Below are positions 8,437 through 16,779 of a DNA stretch of 47,359 bases, in pieces. Within the stretch, counting starts at the first letter, position 1. Each line of letters begins with the position of its first letter. Location of the stretch: contig JAICUI010000018.1 in assembly GCA_025935925.1 (NCBI GenBank), positions 1-47,359 of the forward strand. Direction: 5' to 3'. The position numbers and the translations under genes are program-made. A model generated the notes under the pieces. It had not been told where the DNA came from. It was given only the letters and a program-made list of their open reading frames with translations, and did not search any database. Source of the stretch: Chloroflexota bacterium (GTDB lineage Bacteria > Chloroflexota > Limnocylindria > Limnocylindrales > CSP1-4).

Positions 8437-8700
8437 ATGACGACGAGCGACGACGAGCGCCACGAGCCGCGCGACGGCGACCAGGTTGGCCTCGGCCGGG
8501 TCGTGCACGACCACGACGCGGCGGCGGGCGCGAATCCGCCGGCCGACCAGGTCGAGGAGGCGTCGAGCGAGAGCTTCCCGGCGAGCGATCCGCCGGGGTT
8601 CGTACCCGGGCGCCCGACGCCGCCCAACGGGGGGGACGCGCGGAGCGGCGACGCGCGGAGCGGCGACGTCGAGCTGCCGGACCCGCGCGACGTGCCCTGA
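8437..8700 (+). CDS. Small acidic protein with an ESFPASDPP motif
   Basis: An 87-residue hydrophilic protein. I chose the ATG at 8437 (MTTSDDERHEPRDGD) because GGGAGG lies 5-6 bases upstream; an in-frame ATG at 8422 has no such signal. The middle carries VEEASSESFPASDPPGFVPG, resembling a short motif (E-A-S-x-E-S-F-P-A-S-D-P-P) that I recall from many small uncharacterised bacterial proteins; no function is known to me. The end holds GDARSGDARSGD, coded by a near-perfect 15-base tandem duplication. It is likely disordered and soluble. It lies between the two fabF genes on the opposite strand, ending one base from the stop of fabF copy 2. Confidence 0.72.
   Translation: MTTSDDERHEPRDGDQVGLGRVVHDHDAAAGANPPADQVEEASSESFPASDPPGFVPGRPTPPNGGDARSGDARSGDVELPDPRDVP
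8632..8661 (+). repeat. 15-bp tandem duplication inside the small acidic gene
   Basis: GGGGACGCGCGGAGC is followed directly by GGCGACGCGCGGAGC (one mismatch) and then by a 6-base partial third copy. It codes the repeated GDARS unit, so repeat number can change by five residues without a frameshift. Confidence 0.8.
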
Positions 8701-8701
8701 C

Positions 8702-9976
8702 TCAGCGGCCGTCCCAGCGCTTGAAGATCACGGCGGCGTTGTGGCCGCCGAGCCCGATGTTGTTCGACAGCGCGTGGCGGACGTCCATCTGCCGCGTGTC
8801 CGAGAACACCCAGACGTCGGCCTCGGGGTCGAAGTCGCGGTAGTTGATCGTCCCGGGGACGCACTGCGTCGCCACGGTCATCACCGTCGCGAACGCCTCG
8901 AAGGCGCCGGCGGCGCCCATCATGTGCCCCGTCATCGACTTCGTCGCGCTGATCGCCAGCGACTCGCGCGATGCCGCCGCGCGGTCGCCGAACACGGTCC
9001 AGATCGCCTCGGCCTCGCGCTTGTCCCCGACCGGGGTGGAGGTGCCGTGGGGGTTGATGACGTCGACCTCGTCGGCCGGCACGCCGCGCCGCTCCAGCGC
9101 CTGGCGCATGGCCCGTGCCGAGCCCGAGCCCTTCTCGATCGGCTGGATCATGTCGTGGCCGTCCGCCGCGGTGCCGTAGCCCACGACCTCGGCGTAGATG
9201 TGCGCGCCGCGCGCCGTGGCGAGCGCGAGGTCCTCCAGGATCAGCCCGCCGCCGCCCTCGCCCAGGACGAACCCGTCGCGGGTCCGGTCGAACGGCCGGG
9301 AGACGTCGGCGAGCGGCTCGCCGGCACGGGGCGAGCCGAGGCCGCGCATGTTGCCGAAGCCCGCGTGCGCCACCTCGAGCAGCGGCATCTCGGACGAGCC
9401 GGCGATCACCGTGTGCACGTCTCCGCGGCGGATGAGCTCGGCGCCTTCGCCGACGCAATTCGTGCCGGTCGAGCACGCGGTGACGACGCACAGGTTCGTG
9501 CCGATGGCCCCGGTCTCGATCGCGATCATCCCGGAGGTCGAGTCCACGAGCCCGTTGGCGATGAACGTGGGCGCGACGCGGTTCGGACCCTTCTCGGTGA
9601 GGACCTGCCAGTTGTCGATCATCAGGGTCTGGCCGCCCGCGCCGGTGCCGTAGACGACGCCGATGTCCTCGCGGTTCTGGTCCGTGATCTCGAGGCCCGC
9701 GTCCGCGATCGCCTGCTTGGCGGCGGCGACGCCGTACCACATGGCGGGCTCGCTGCGGCGCACCGCCTTGGGATCCATCCACGCCGTCGCGTCGAAGTCG
9801 CGGACCTCGCCGGCGGCCTTGTGGCTGTACGCGCTCGTGTCGAACTTGGTGAGCTCGCGGATGCCCGAGACGCCGTTGAGCAGGCTCGCCCAGGCGGTGT
9901 CCTTGTCGTTGCCCACGGGGCTGACGATGCCGAGACCGGTCACGACGACGCGGCGGGAGTAGTCGGGTTGACGCAC
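8702..9976 (-). CDS. fabF: 3-oxoacyl-ACP synthase II, copy 2
   Basis: A 424-residue FabF-like condensing enzyme starting at GTG 9976 (VRQPDYSRRVVVTGLGIVSP), with GAAAGGACC upstream, nearly the same ribosome-binding sequence as copy 1. Catalytic Cys168 is in VVTACSTGTNCVG; the two histidines are in NPHGTSTPVGDK and MTGHMMGAAG. It differs clearly from copy 1 throughout, so this is an old paralogue rather than a recent duplication. The gene follows fabD by 28 bases on the same strand, so fabD-fabF2 is probably one transcript. The two copies may differ in chain-length preference (for example FabB-like against FabF-like roles), which cannot be settled here. Confidence 0.94.
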   Translation of the reverse strand: MRQPDYSRRVVVTGLGIVSPVGNDKDTAWASLLNGVSGIRELTKFDTSAYSHKAAGEVRDFDATAWMDPKAVRRSEPAMWYGVAAAKQAIADAGLEITDQNREDIGVVYGTGAGGQTLMIDNWQVLTEKGPNRVAPTFIANGLVDSTSGMIAIETGAIGTNLCVVTACSTGTNCVGEGAELIRRGDVHTVIAGSSEMPLLEVAHAGFGNMRGLGSPRAGEPLADVSRPFDRTRDGFVLGEGGGGLILEDLALATARGAHIYAEVVGYGTAADGHDMIQPIEKGSGSARAMRQALERRGVPADEVDVINPHGTSTPVGDKREAEAIWTVFGDRAAASRESLAISATKSMTGHMMGAAGAFEAFATVMTVATQCVPGTINYRDFDPEADVWVFSDTRQMDVRHALSNNIGLGGHNAAVIFKRWDGR

Positions 9977-10004
9977 GGGGCTGAAGGTCCTTTCGAGGTC
10001 GTTG

Positions 10005-10985
10005 CTAGGCGCTGAGGTCGTCGTCGGCGGCGGCCTCGGCGAAGGGGATGGCGAGGCGGTTCGCGGCCGCCGGCTCGTCCGTCGCGAGCGCGACGGCGTC
10101 CGGGGCGATGCGCCTGATCAGGCCCGTGAGCACGCGCCCCGGCCCGACCTCGACGAACGTGGTGACGCCGGCGGTGGTCATCGCCCGGACGGCGCCGACC
10201 CAGTCGACGCCGGTGGTCAGGTGCTCCACGAGCTCGGCGCGGCACGCGTCTGCCGTGTCGAGCCGCCGGGCGTCCGCGTTGGCGAGGAGCGGGGGATGGG
10301 GGTCCTTGAACTCGATGCCGGCGAGCACGGCGCGCATCGCTTCCGCCGCGCCGGCCATCAGCGGCGAGTGGGCCGCCACCGACACCGGGAGCTCGATCGC
10401 GCGCTTCGCGCCCAGGTCCTTCGCGATGGCGAGCGACGCCTCGACCGCCGGGCGAACGCCCGAGACCACGACCTGTCCCGGAGAGTTGCGGTTGGCGATC
10501 CCGAAGATGCCGTGCGCCGACGCCCGCTCCACGAGCTCCGGGAGTCGCGCATCGTCGAGGCCGATGATCGCCGCCATCCGGCCCTCGCGGCCGGCGCCCG
10601 ACGCCTGCATCTCGACGCCACGGGTCCGGACGAGCCGGACGGCGTCGGCGAGGTCGAGCGCGCCCGCCGCGACGAGCGCCGAGTACTGGCCCATGGAGTG
10701 GCCGGCGGCGAACGCGGGATGGGCGTCGACGCCGAGCTCGTACCAGCGCTCGCGGACGGCCTCGAGGTAGGCGATCGAGGCAGCGAGCAGCGCGGGCTGG
10801 GCGTTCTCGGTGCGGTTCAGCTCGTCCTCGGGCCCCTCCCACGCGAGGCGGCTGATCGGCTCGCCGAGTGCCGCGTCCGCGGTGGCGAAGACAGCGGCGG
10901 CGGCAGGCGAGGCGGCGGCGAGGGCTCGGCCCATGCCGACGGCCTGGCTGCCCTGGCCGGGAAAGACGAAGGCGATCTCGTGCAT
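10005..10985 (-). CDS. fabD: Malonyl-CoA:ACP transacylase
   Basis: A 326-residue enzyme that would load malonyl groups from CoA onto acyl carrier protein. It opens MHEIAFVFPGQGSQAVGMG, the standard FabD start, and carries the nucleophile elbow AGHSMGQYSAL with Ser97 and a later SVAAHSPLM with the catalytic His. The ATG at 10985 is chosen by homology; the frame is open upstream only because it is antisense to the MarR gene. It heads a likely fabD-fabF2 transcript. No acpP, fabG or fabH is adjacent, which is unusual for this cluster. A MarR-family regulator is divergent, 60 bases away. Confidence 0.95.
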   Translation of the reverse strand: MHEIAFVFPGQGSQAVGMGRALAAASPAAAAVFATADAALGEPISRLAWEGPEDELNRTENAQPALLAASIAYLEAVRERWYELGVDAHPAFAAGHSMGQYSALVAAGALDLADAVRLVRTRGVEMQASGAGREGRMAAIIGLDDARLPELVERASAHGIFGIANRNSPGQVVVSGVRPAVEASLAIAKDLGAKRAIELPVSVAAHSPLMAGAAEAMRAVLAGIEFKDPHPPLLANADARRLDTADACRAELVEHLTTGVDWVGAVRAMTTAGVTTFVEVGPGRVLTGLIRRIAPDAVALATDEPAAANRLAIPFAEAAADDDLSA

Positions 10986-11045
10986 CGTGGTCAGGGTAGG
11001 CCGGATCGGCCCGTGGCCCGCGAAAGTGTGTGCAGACTTGCAGGA

Positions 11046-11804
11046 ATGGTGACCGCGGCCTACGCTCCGCCGGTGAAGGATCGCCCGGTGATCGACACCG
11101 AAGACTCCCAGGACACCGAGGCCCACGGCGCGCCGAGCGCCCCATCCCGGACGCCCGCGCCGCCCCCCCGCACGCCGACGCCGCGGCCGCGTCGGCGACG
11201 GACGCCGGCTTCGGATCCCGCGGCCGGGCCCGCGCTCCCGCCGGGCCTCGTCCGGACGCGCCGCCGCGGCGCCCCGTCCCGGGTCATCGCCCGCGTCTTC
11301 GAGGCCGACCTGTCGGCGCCGGTCGTCGCCGCGGGGACCCGCATCCAGAACGTTCGCCAGATCACGGAGCGGGTCGCGATGGGCCGGGCGCTGTGGCGCG
11401 AGCTCGTGGTCGGCTTCGCGAGCCAGCTCGCGGAGCTCAACCTCGGCTTCACGCAGCTTGCGGCGCTGTACGTCCTCGCCGAGGGGGCGACGACGACGAT
11501 CGCCGACCTGGCGGATGCGATCGGCCGCTCGCCGTCGGCGACATCGCGGCTGGTCGACGGGCTCGTGAAGCGGAGGCTCGCCGAGCGGCGGCGCGAGGAG
11601 GACGACGGGCGGCAGCGGTCGGTGTGGCTGACGCCGCGCGGCCGTGCCGTGCTGCGGATGGTCGACCGGGCGCGCGCGGAGCAGTTCCTGTCCGCCGTCC
11701 GGCCGATGCCGCGCGGCGAGCGGGCATTGATTGCGATGGGGGTGGCAGCGCTGGCGACGCACGCGATCAGCCGGCGGGGACGGCTGGTCCGTGGCGACAC
11801 GTAG
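11046..11804 (+). CDS. MarR-family transcriptional regulator with a Pro/Arg-rich N-terminal extension
   Basis: The C-terminal 165 or so residues form a MarR winged helix-turn-helix: LNLGFTQLAALYVLAE, then TTIADLADAIGRSPSATSRL (recognition helix), then the wing RREEDDGRQRSVWLTPRGRA. The first 80 or so residues are low-complexity Pro/Arg/Ala (APPPRTPTPRPRRRR) with no MarR counterpart, so the true start could lie further in; the ATG at 11046 has AGGA just upstream, and GTG codons at 11049 and near 11072 are alternatives. It is divergent from fabD. MarR proteins commonly repress adjacent genes, and FabT of streptococci is a MarR-type regulator of fatty-acid synthesis, so control of fabD-fabF2 is a reasonable guess. 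Confidence 0.85.
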   Translation: MVTAAYAPPVKDRPVIDTEDSQDTEAHGAPSAPSRTPAPPPRTPTPRPRRRRTPASDPAAGPALPPGLVRTRRRGAPSRVIARVFEADLSAPVVAAGTRIQNVRQITERVAMGRALWRELVVGFASQLAELNLGFTQLAALYVLAEGATTTIADLADAIGRSPSATSRLVDGLVKRRLAERRREEDDGRQRSVWLTPRGRAVLRMVDRARAEQFLSAVRPMPRGERALIAMGVAALATHAISRRGRLVRGDT

Positions 11805-11834
11805 CGCCATGGCGACGACAGGAGGGACCGGGCG

Positions 11835-12053
11835 ATGATGGATCAGAGCCGATTCGACGAGCTGTACCGGATCGAGCACCGGCACAAGGACGGGTCATGG
11901 GCGGCGATGGAGGAGGTTCGGGCGCACCACGATTCGGCGCAGCACGACCCGGAGCGGTCGTGGGGGATCAAGCGGCTGTTCCGGTGTCGCACGTGCGAGG
12001 AGGAGCTGACGATCAGCCCCGGGGGCGAGGGCGGCCCCGAGGAGCGTCGCTAG
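11835..12053 (+). CDS. Small hypothetical protein with a CxxC motif
   Basis: A 72-residue protein starting MMDQSRFDELYRIEHRHKDG, preceded by GGAGGG at 11821. Near its end LFRCRTCEEELTISPGG contains one CxxC knuckle; with a single pair of cysteines it would need a dimer or nearby histidines (RIEHRH, RAHHD, QHD) to hold a metal. It follows the MarR gene by 30 bases and could be cotranscribed. No family recognised. Confidence 0.65.
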   Translation: MMDQSRFDELYRIEHRHKDGSWAAMEEVRAHHDSAQHDPERSWGIKRLFRCRTCEEELTISPGGEGGPEERR

Positions 12054-12071
12054 CCCGTCGGCGGGACGCCG

Positions 12072-13499
12072 TCAGCCGCAGTACGCCGCAACCACGTCGT
12101 ACAGGACCGGCAGCCCCCAGCGGAGGGCGTCGAGGCCGATCCGCTCGTCCACCCCGTGGAACCGGGCGAGGAACGGCTCGCCCGGCGCGAGCCGCATCGG
12201 CGTGAAGCCATACGTCGGCACGCCGAGCTCGAGCGCCGTCGTCTTGGCGTCGGTCGCGAACGGCACCATCACCGGCACGGGGACGCCGTCGGGGTCGTGG
12301 GCGCGGATCGTGTCGGCCAGGAGCCGGTAGAGCTCCCCGCGCTCGTTCTCGACCGGCGACCGGCCGATCACATGCTCGATCGTGCACCGTGCGGCGAGGT
12401 CGCCGAGGCGGGCGAGCACCTCCTCGAGCGCGTCCTCGGGCGTCGTGCCGGGGAGCGTGCGGTAGTCGACGTCGAGCACGGCCTGGCCCGGGATGACGTT
12501 GTACTTGACGCCCGCGTGCAGGACGTCGGGGCTGATCGAATCCCGGATCAGGGCGCGGATCGCGCGCGCGGACACGGGGTCGCACAGGGCGCGGATCGCG
12601 GCTTCGCTCCGGCGCACATCGTCGCCGCCGATCGCGCGGACGAGGGCGGCCGGCTCCGCCGGGAGCGCCGCCGCGACGCCGTCGAGGAACTCGCCGATGG
12701 GACTCGTGACGCGCGGCTCGCCGGGCGACGCCAGGCGCCGGACGGCCTCGGCCGCGAGCACCAGCGCGTTGTCGTCGCGCGGCATCGAGCCGTGGCCCCA
12801 CGTGCCGTGGACGGTGATCCGGAAGACTTCGAAGCCCTTCTCGGCGACGCCGATCGGGTAGAACCGCCGGCCCGCGAACTCGACGCTCACGCCGCCTGCC
12901 TCGTTCAGCGCGCCGGCGGCGCGGAGCGTCTCGGGCCGGTGCGCCGCGAGCCAGGCGACGCCGTGGATGCCGCCCGCCTCCTCGTCCGCGGTGCACGTGA
13001 AGACGACATCGCGGCGCAGGCCGGGGATCGGGTCCCGGCGCGGGTCGACGCCGGCCTGGCGAGCGCGACGCGCCAGGACCCGCACCACCGTCGTCTCGAG
13101 GGCGACCATGTTCTTCATGTCCACGGCCCCGCGGCCCCACACGTAGCCGTCCGCCACGTCGGCGTCGAATGGGCCGTGCGTCCAGCCGTCCGCGGCGTTC
13201 GCCGGGACGACGTCGAGGTGCGACAGGAGGAGGAGCGGCTCGCCGCCGGTACCGTCGCCGCGGAGCGTGACGCTGACGCTGCCGCGCCCTGCCACGGGTT
13301 CGAACACCTCGGGCGCGAGGCCCTCGCCCTCGAGCACCGACGCGAGGTACCGCGCCGCATCGAGCTCGGGTCCCGCGGGGTCGGGCGGGTTGACGGTCGG
13401 GATCCGGATGAGGTCACGCAACAGCTCCACGAGCTCCGCGTGCGCCGCGTCCCACGCGGCCGTGTCCAGCGCCGCCGAAGGCCGGGCGGCGGCGGGCAT
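12072..13499 (-). CDS. M20/M25/M40-family metallopeptidase
   Basis: A 475-residue cytoplasmic zinc hydrolase of the ArgE/DapE/aminoacylase-1 group. Metal-binding signatures are clear: LLLSHLDVVPA (His and the following Asp), WGRGAVDMKNM (bridging Asp) and VVFTCTADEEAGG (catalytic Glu plus metal Glu). A dimerisation domain with VTVHGTWGHGSMP sits in the middle. The length and the central HGTWGHGS segment fit general M20 aminoacylase or dipeptidase-like proteins better than DapE, but the substrate cannot be told. The ATG at 13499 overlaps the stop of the small membrane protein gene upstream (ATGA), so the two are coupled. Confidence 0.9.
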   Translation of the reverse strand: MPAAARPSAALDTAAWDAAHAELVELLRDLIRIPTVNPPDPAGPELDAARYLASVLEGEGLAPEVFEPVAGRGSVSVTLRGDGTGGEPLLLLSHLDVVPANAADGWTHGPFDADVADGYVWGRGAVDMKNMVALETTVVRVLARRARQAGVDPRRDPIPGLRRDVVFTCTADEEAGGIHGVAWLAAHRPETLRAAGALNEAGGVSVEFAGRRFYPIGVAEKGFEVFRITVHGTWGHGSMPRDDNALVLAAEAVRRLASPGEPRVTSPIGEFLDGVAAALPAEPAALVRAIGGDDVRRSEAAIRALCDPVSARAIRALIRDSISPDVLHAGVKYNVIPGQAVLDVDYRTLPGTTPEDALEEVLARLGDLAARCTIEHVIGRSPVENERGELYRLLADTIRAHDPDGVPVPVMVPFATDAKTTALELGVPTYGFTPMRLAPGEPFLARFHGVDERIGLDALRWGLPVLYDVVAAYCG

Positions 13500-13747
13500 C
13501 AGAGCGGGAGGCCGAGGATCGCGGAGGCGAAGCCGAGGATGAACCCGCCGAGGACGATCACGAGGACCATGCCGACGAGGAGCCGGACGTAGGGGCGCTC
13601 GTAGCGCATCGTCTCGCGGAGCTGCGGGTCGTCGCCGCCGGTGATGTACGCCTGGTCGAGGCCGCGGCGGCGGGCCATGACGTTGCGCGGGGCGTCGTAC
13701 TTCGCGGGATCGGGCGGGAGCGGCTGGGCGGCTGGCTGCTGGGTCAC
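13499..13747 (-). CDS. Small protein with one C-terminal transmembrane segment
   Basis: An 82-residue protein starting at GTG 13747 (VTQQPAAQPLPPDPAKYDAP). The soluble N-terminal part is Pro/Arg-rich; residues about 57-80 (LLVGMVLVIVLGGFILGFAS) form one strong membrane helix, so it looks tail-anchored. It overlaps the M20 peptidase start by four bases, suggesting coupled synthesis and perhaps membrane recruitment of a partner. Family unknown. Confidence 0.7.
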   Translation of the reverse strand: MTQQPAAQPLPPDPAKYDAPRNVMARRRGLDQAYITGGDDPQLRETMRYERPYVRLLVGMVLVIVLGGFILGFASAILGLPL

Positions 13748-13804
13748 GTGACCATGATGCCGGATGCCGGGACGATGAGCCGCCGCGGGACCCGGGCGCC
13801 GGCG

Positions 13805-14806
13805 TCAGTCGTCGAACAGGCGCTGGAGCGCCTCACGATCGGTGATCCCGGCGGCGAGCGCGAGACGCAGCAGGACGCGCGCCTTCCATGGGGTCAGATC
13901 GCCCGCCGCGACCCAGCCGCGCTCCGCGAGCTTGGGGACCGGCGGCACGCGGCCGCCGCCGACGCGCGTCGCCTGGACGACGGTCACGCCGCGCTTGGCG
14001 GCGGCTTCGAGAGCGGCTTGCTCCTGCGGCGTCGGGTACCCGGCGCCGGTCCCGGCGCTCACGATCCCGCGCGCGCCGGCCGCGACGGCCGCGTCGACGA
14101 GCGCCCCGTCGGCGCCCTGGTACGTGAGGACGATGTCGACACGCGGGAGCGCGCGGAGGTCGACGTGCGCGAACGTGCCGCGCAGCGCGGCGCCGCGTGC
14201 CGGCCGGACGGCGAGCACGATCCGCCCGTCGCCGTCGACCCAGCCGAGCGGCCCGGCGGCGCCGTCGCGGAACGCCGCGACCCGCATCGTGTCCGACTTC
14301 GTCGCGCTGCGCGCCCCGTGGATCGTGTCGTCGAGCAGCACGAGGGCACCCAGGCCGCGCGCCTCGTCCGAGGCGGCGACACGGACCGCGTTGACGAGGT
14401 TCAGCGGGCCGTCGGCCGACAGGGTCGTGGCGGGCCGCATCGCACCGGCCACCACGACGGGCCGGTCACCGGGCACCACGAGGTGCAGCAGCCACGCGGT
14501 CTCCTCGAGCGTGTTGGTGCCGTGCGTGACCACGGCGCCGTCGGCGTCGTCCCGCGCGAACCGGCCACGGATCTCGTCGGCGAGGTTCGCGAGGTCATCG
14601 TCGGTGATCGCGTGGGCGGCCAGGCGCCGGAAGGGCGCCTCGTCCACGCTCGCGATGCGCGCGAGCTCCGGCGCGACGCCCGCGACGAGCTGGCCGGGCT
14701 CGAGCAGGATGCCGAGCTCCACGTAGCCCGCGAGCTGCAGGCGGTCGGGCGGCGCCGACTCGATGGTCCCGCCGACGGGCACCAGCGTGATGCGCGGGAG
14801 CGTCAT
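13805..14806 (-). CDS. L-asparaginase (type I/II fold)
   Basis: A 333-residue amidohydrolase that would convert asparagine to aspartate and ammonia. The first nucleophile motif is PVGGTIES near the N-terminus, the second is VVTHGTNTLEETAWLL, matching the HGTDT-EETA signature with Asn in place of Asp. The middle VVVAGAMRPATTLSADGPLN is also typical. No signal peptide, so cytoplasmic. The ATG at 14806 overlaps the stop of the upstream dihydroorotate-dehydrogenase-like gene (ATGA). The Asp-to-Asn change in HGTNT is the one departure from the textbook motif and may affect substrate choice. Confidence 0.92.
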   Translation of the reverse strand: MTLPRITLVPVGGTIESAPPDRLQLAGYVELGILLEPGQLVAGVAPELARIASVDEAPFRRLAAHAITDDDLANLADEIRGRFARDDADGAVVTHGTNTLEETAWLLHLVVPGDRPVVVAGAMRPATTLSADGPLNLVNAVRVAASDEARGLGALVLLDDTIHGARSATKSDTMRVAAFRDGAAGPLGWVDGDGRIVLAVRPARGAALRGTFAHVDLRALPRVDIVLTYQGADGALVDAAVAAGARGIVSAGTGAGYPTPQEQAALEAAAKRGVTVVQATRVGGGRVPPVPKLAERGWVAAGDLTPWKARVLLRLALAAGITDREALQRLFDD

Positions 14807-15837
14807 GCGACGGCCGCGCGGTCGGCGGTCGCGGAGGCCAAGCTCGGTTCCGGCTTCCAGGTCGGCGCGGCCGACGGCGGGACGAATCGTTCCATGCGCG
14901 AGATGAGGCGCCGGATCCGGAGTCCTTCGAGCGGTCCGAGCGCGTACAGCGGCATCGGCTTCAGCCACACCGACGAACCGAGCGACACGGCATCCGCGCC
15001 CGCCCACACGTACTCCCGGCAGTCGTCGTACGTCGCGATGCCGCCGTTGGCGATGATCGGGAGGCGGAACCCGGCGTCGCGCAGCTCGGCGACGACCCGC
15101 AGGCCGATGGGCTTGATCGCGCGTCCCGACACGGCCCCGTAGCGGTTCTTCAGGTACGGCTCCCCGGTCTCGGGGTCGAGGCGAAGGCCCTTGACGGTGT
15201 TGATCGCGGTGATCGCCGCGCAGCCGTGCTCGGCGGCGAGGCGCGCCTGCCAGCGGTAGTCCTCGTCGGGGCTGACCTTGAGGATGACCGGGTGGCGGCT
15301 CTTCGGGACGGCGCGGCGGAGCGCCTCCTCGAGGATCGTCTCGAACGGGAAGTTGACGTTGTGACAGCTGGCGTTCAGCTCGACGGCCGCGATCTCACCG
15401 GGCTTCGCGCGCTCGTTCACGATCTCGAACAGCTGCTCGATCTCGTCCGCCGAGAAGCCGCCCACGCTCACGATCCGGTTCTGCGTCGCGGTCCGCGGGA
15501 AGTACTCCTCGAAGTAGCGGTCGATGCCGATGTTCGACCAGCCGAACGCGTTCAGCCAGCCCGCGTCGACGCGCTTGAGGGCGCGGCCGTAGAGCCGGAG
15601 CATCGCCGGGAACTCGGTGAGGCGCCAGTCCTCCTTGAGCGTGAAGTGGCCCTCGCGCGGCTGGAGCGTGACGGTCCGCGTCGTGACGGCGCCGAACCGC
15701 TCGAGCGGCACCCATTGCGCGATCGGGGAGAGGCCGTAGAGGATGAGCCGCCGCTTGCTCGCGCCGTAGCCCAGGAGGCTCGCGCTCGTCAGCAGGCGGT
15801 TCCGGAGCCGGATCCCGTTGAGGTCGACGACGGCCAC
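14803..15837 (-). CDS. Dihydroorotate-dehydrogenase-like flavoprotein
   Basis: A 344-residue TIM-barrel flavoenzyme of the PyrD family. Recognisable blocks are VELNASCHNVNF (the N-x-S-C-P-N flavin/active-site loop, with His for Pro), VILKVSPDED, AITAINTVKG, YGAVSGRAIKPIGLRVV and IIANGGIATYDDCREYVWAGADAVSLGSS split around the phosphate-binding loop. The start is taken at GTG 15837 (VAVVDLNGIRLRNRLLTSAS). Whether it makes pyrimidines or oxidises another substrate is open: no other pyr gene is near, and SCHN differs from the usual SCPN. It is translationally coupled to the asparaginase downstream. Confidence 0.82.
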   Translation of the reverse strand: MAVVDLNGIRLRNRLLTSASLLGYGASKRRLILYGLSPIAQWVPLERFGAVTTRTVTLQPREGHFTLKEDWRLTEFPAMLRLYGRALKRVDAGWLNAFGWSNIGIDRYFEEYFPRTATQNRIVSVGGFSADEIEQLFEIVNERAKPGEIAAVELNASCHNVNFPFETILEEALRRAVPKSRHPVILKVSPDEDYRWQARLAAEHGCAAITAINTVKGLRLDPETGEPYLKNRYGAVSGRAIKPIGLRVVAELRDAGFRLPIIANGGIATYDDCREYVWAGADAVSLGSSVWLKPMPLYALGPLEGLRIRRLISRMERFVPPSAAPTWKPEPSLASATADRAAVA

Positions 15838-15892
15838 GCGGCAAGGATGCCATGCCCGGGCCCGGAGCCGGCCCTGGGGTCGCCTCCCAGCG

Positions 15893-16777
15893 TCAGCCCA
15901 GCTCCGCGCGGAGCGGGCGGAGGACGTCCCGGTGGGCGGCCTCGAGCGCCGACGGGCCGAGCGTCGCGGGCACGCCGATGACGATCTCCGTCGCGCCGGC
16001 ACGCGCCATCGCGCGGGCCTCGTCCAGCGCCCGCGCCCGGTCCGCGGCGTCGGGTCCGGTGTGGACCTGGGCGACGAGCTCGAAGGCGTCGGGGTCGCGG
16101 CCCTCGGCCTGGAGGGCCGCCCGGATCTCGTCGCGCTTCGCGGCGAAGTAGCCGCTGTCGCCGGCCTCGGTGCCGGTCAGCAGCCAACCGGAGCCGCGCC
16201 GGGCGGCGAGCCGGATGCCGCGCGGCTTCTGGCCGCCAAGGAAGATCGGCGGGCCGCCGGGGGTCAGCGGCGCCGGCGCGTTCACCGCGCCGTGGAGCCG
16301 GTAGAACCGGTCCTCGCGGCTGACGCCGGGTGCCGCGGCCGCCGCGGGCGAGAACAGGAGGTCGAGCACCGCGACGGCCGAGATCAGCCGATCGATCCGC
16401 TCGCCGATCGGCGGCAGCGGGATCCCGAACGGCTCGTGCTCGCCTTCGAACCAGCCCGCGCCAAGGCCGAGGACGAATCGGCCGCCGGTGGCGTGGTCGA
16501 GCACGGTCGCCGCCTTGGCGAGCAGCACCGGGTGGCGGAACGTGTTCGACAGCACGGCGTGCCCGATCCGCAGCCGCGGGACGCGATGGACGAGCGTCGC
16601 GAGCAGCGTGATCGCCTCGAGCGACGGCCCCGGCGCGTCCGGGTTCATGTCCGTGAGGTGGTCGTTCATCCAGGCGCCGTCCCAGCCGCCCTGCTCGCCG
16701 GCGAGCCGCCAGGTCGCGTCGAGCGTCGCCCAGTCGACGTGCTGCGGCGAGGTCTTGAACGAGAGCCGGATCGCCAT
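15893..16777 (-). CDS. LLM-class (luciferase-like) flavin/F420-dependent oxidoreductase
   Basis: A 294-residue TIM-barrel protein of the bacterial luciferase superfamily. Typical blocks are WMNDHL near residue 40, IRIGHAVLSNTFRHPVLLAK-like sequence, then TGGRFVLGLGAGWFEGEHEPFG, the family's cofactor-binding signature, and GGPPIFLGGQKPRGIRLAAR. The pattern fits F420-dependent members, though FMN cannot be excluded. The ATG at 16777 lies two bases from the ilvD stop, so the gene is probably on the ilvD transcript. No link to branched-chain amino-acid synthesis is evident. Confidence 0.88.
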   Translation of the reverse strand: MAIRLSFKTSPQHVDWATLDATWRLAGEQGGWDGAWMNDHLTDMNPDAPGPSLEAITLLATLVHRVPRLRIGHAVLSNTFRHPVLLAKAATVLDHATGGRFVLGLGAGWFEGEHEPFGIPLPPIGERIDRLISAVAVLDLLFSPAAAAAPGVSREDRFYRLHGAVNAPAPLTPGGPPIFLGGQKPRGIRLAARRGSGWLLTGTEAGDSGYFAAKRDEIRAALQAEGRDPDAFELVAQVHTGPDAADRARALDEARAMARAGATEIVIGVPATLGPSALEAAHRDVLRPLRAELG

Positions 16778-16779
16778 CG

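Noticed and set aside
11031..11042. A TGCAGACTTGCA motif as the MarR operator between marR and fabD
   Set aside because: It is only 4+4+4 bases and such motifs are expected by chance; not enough to call a site.
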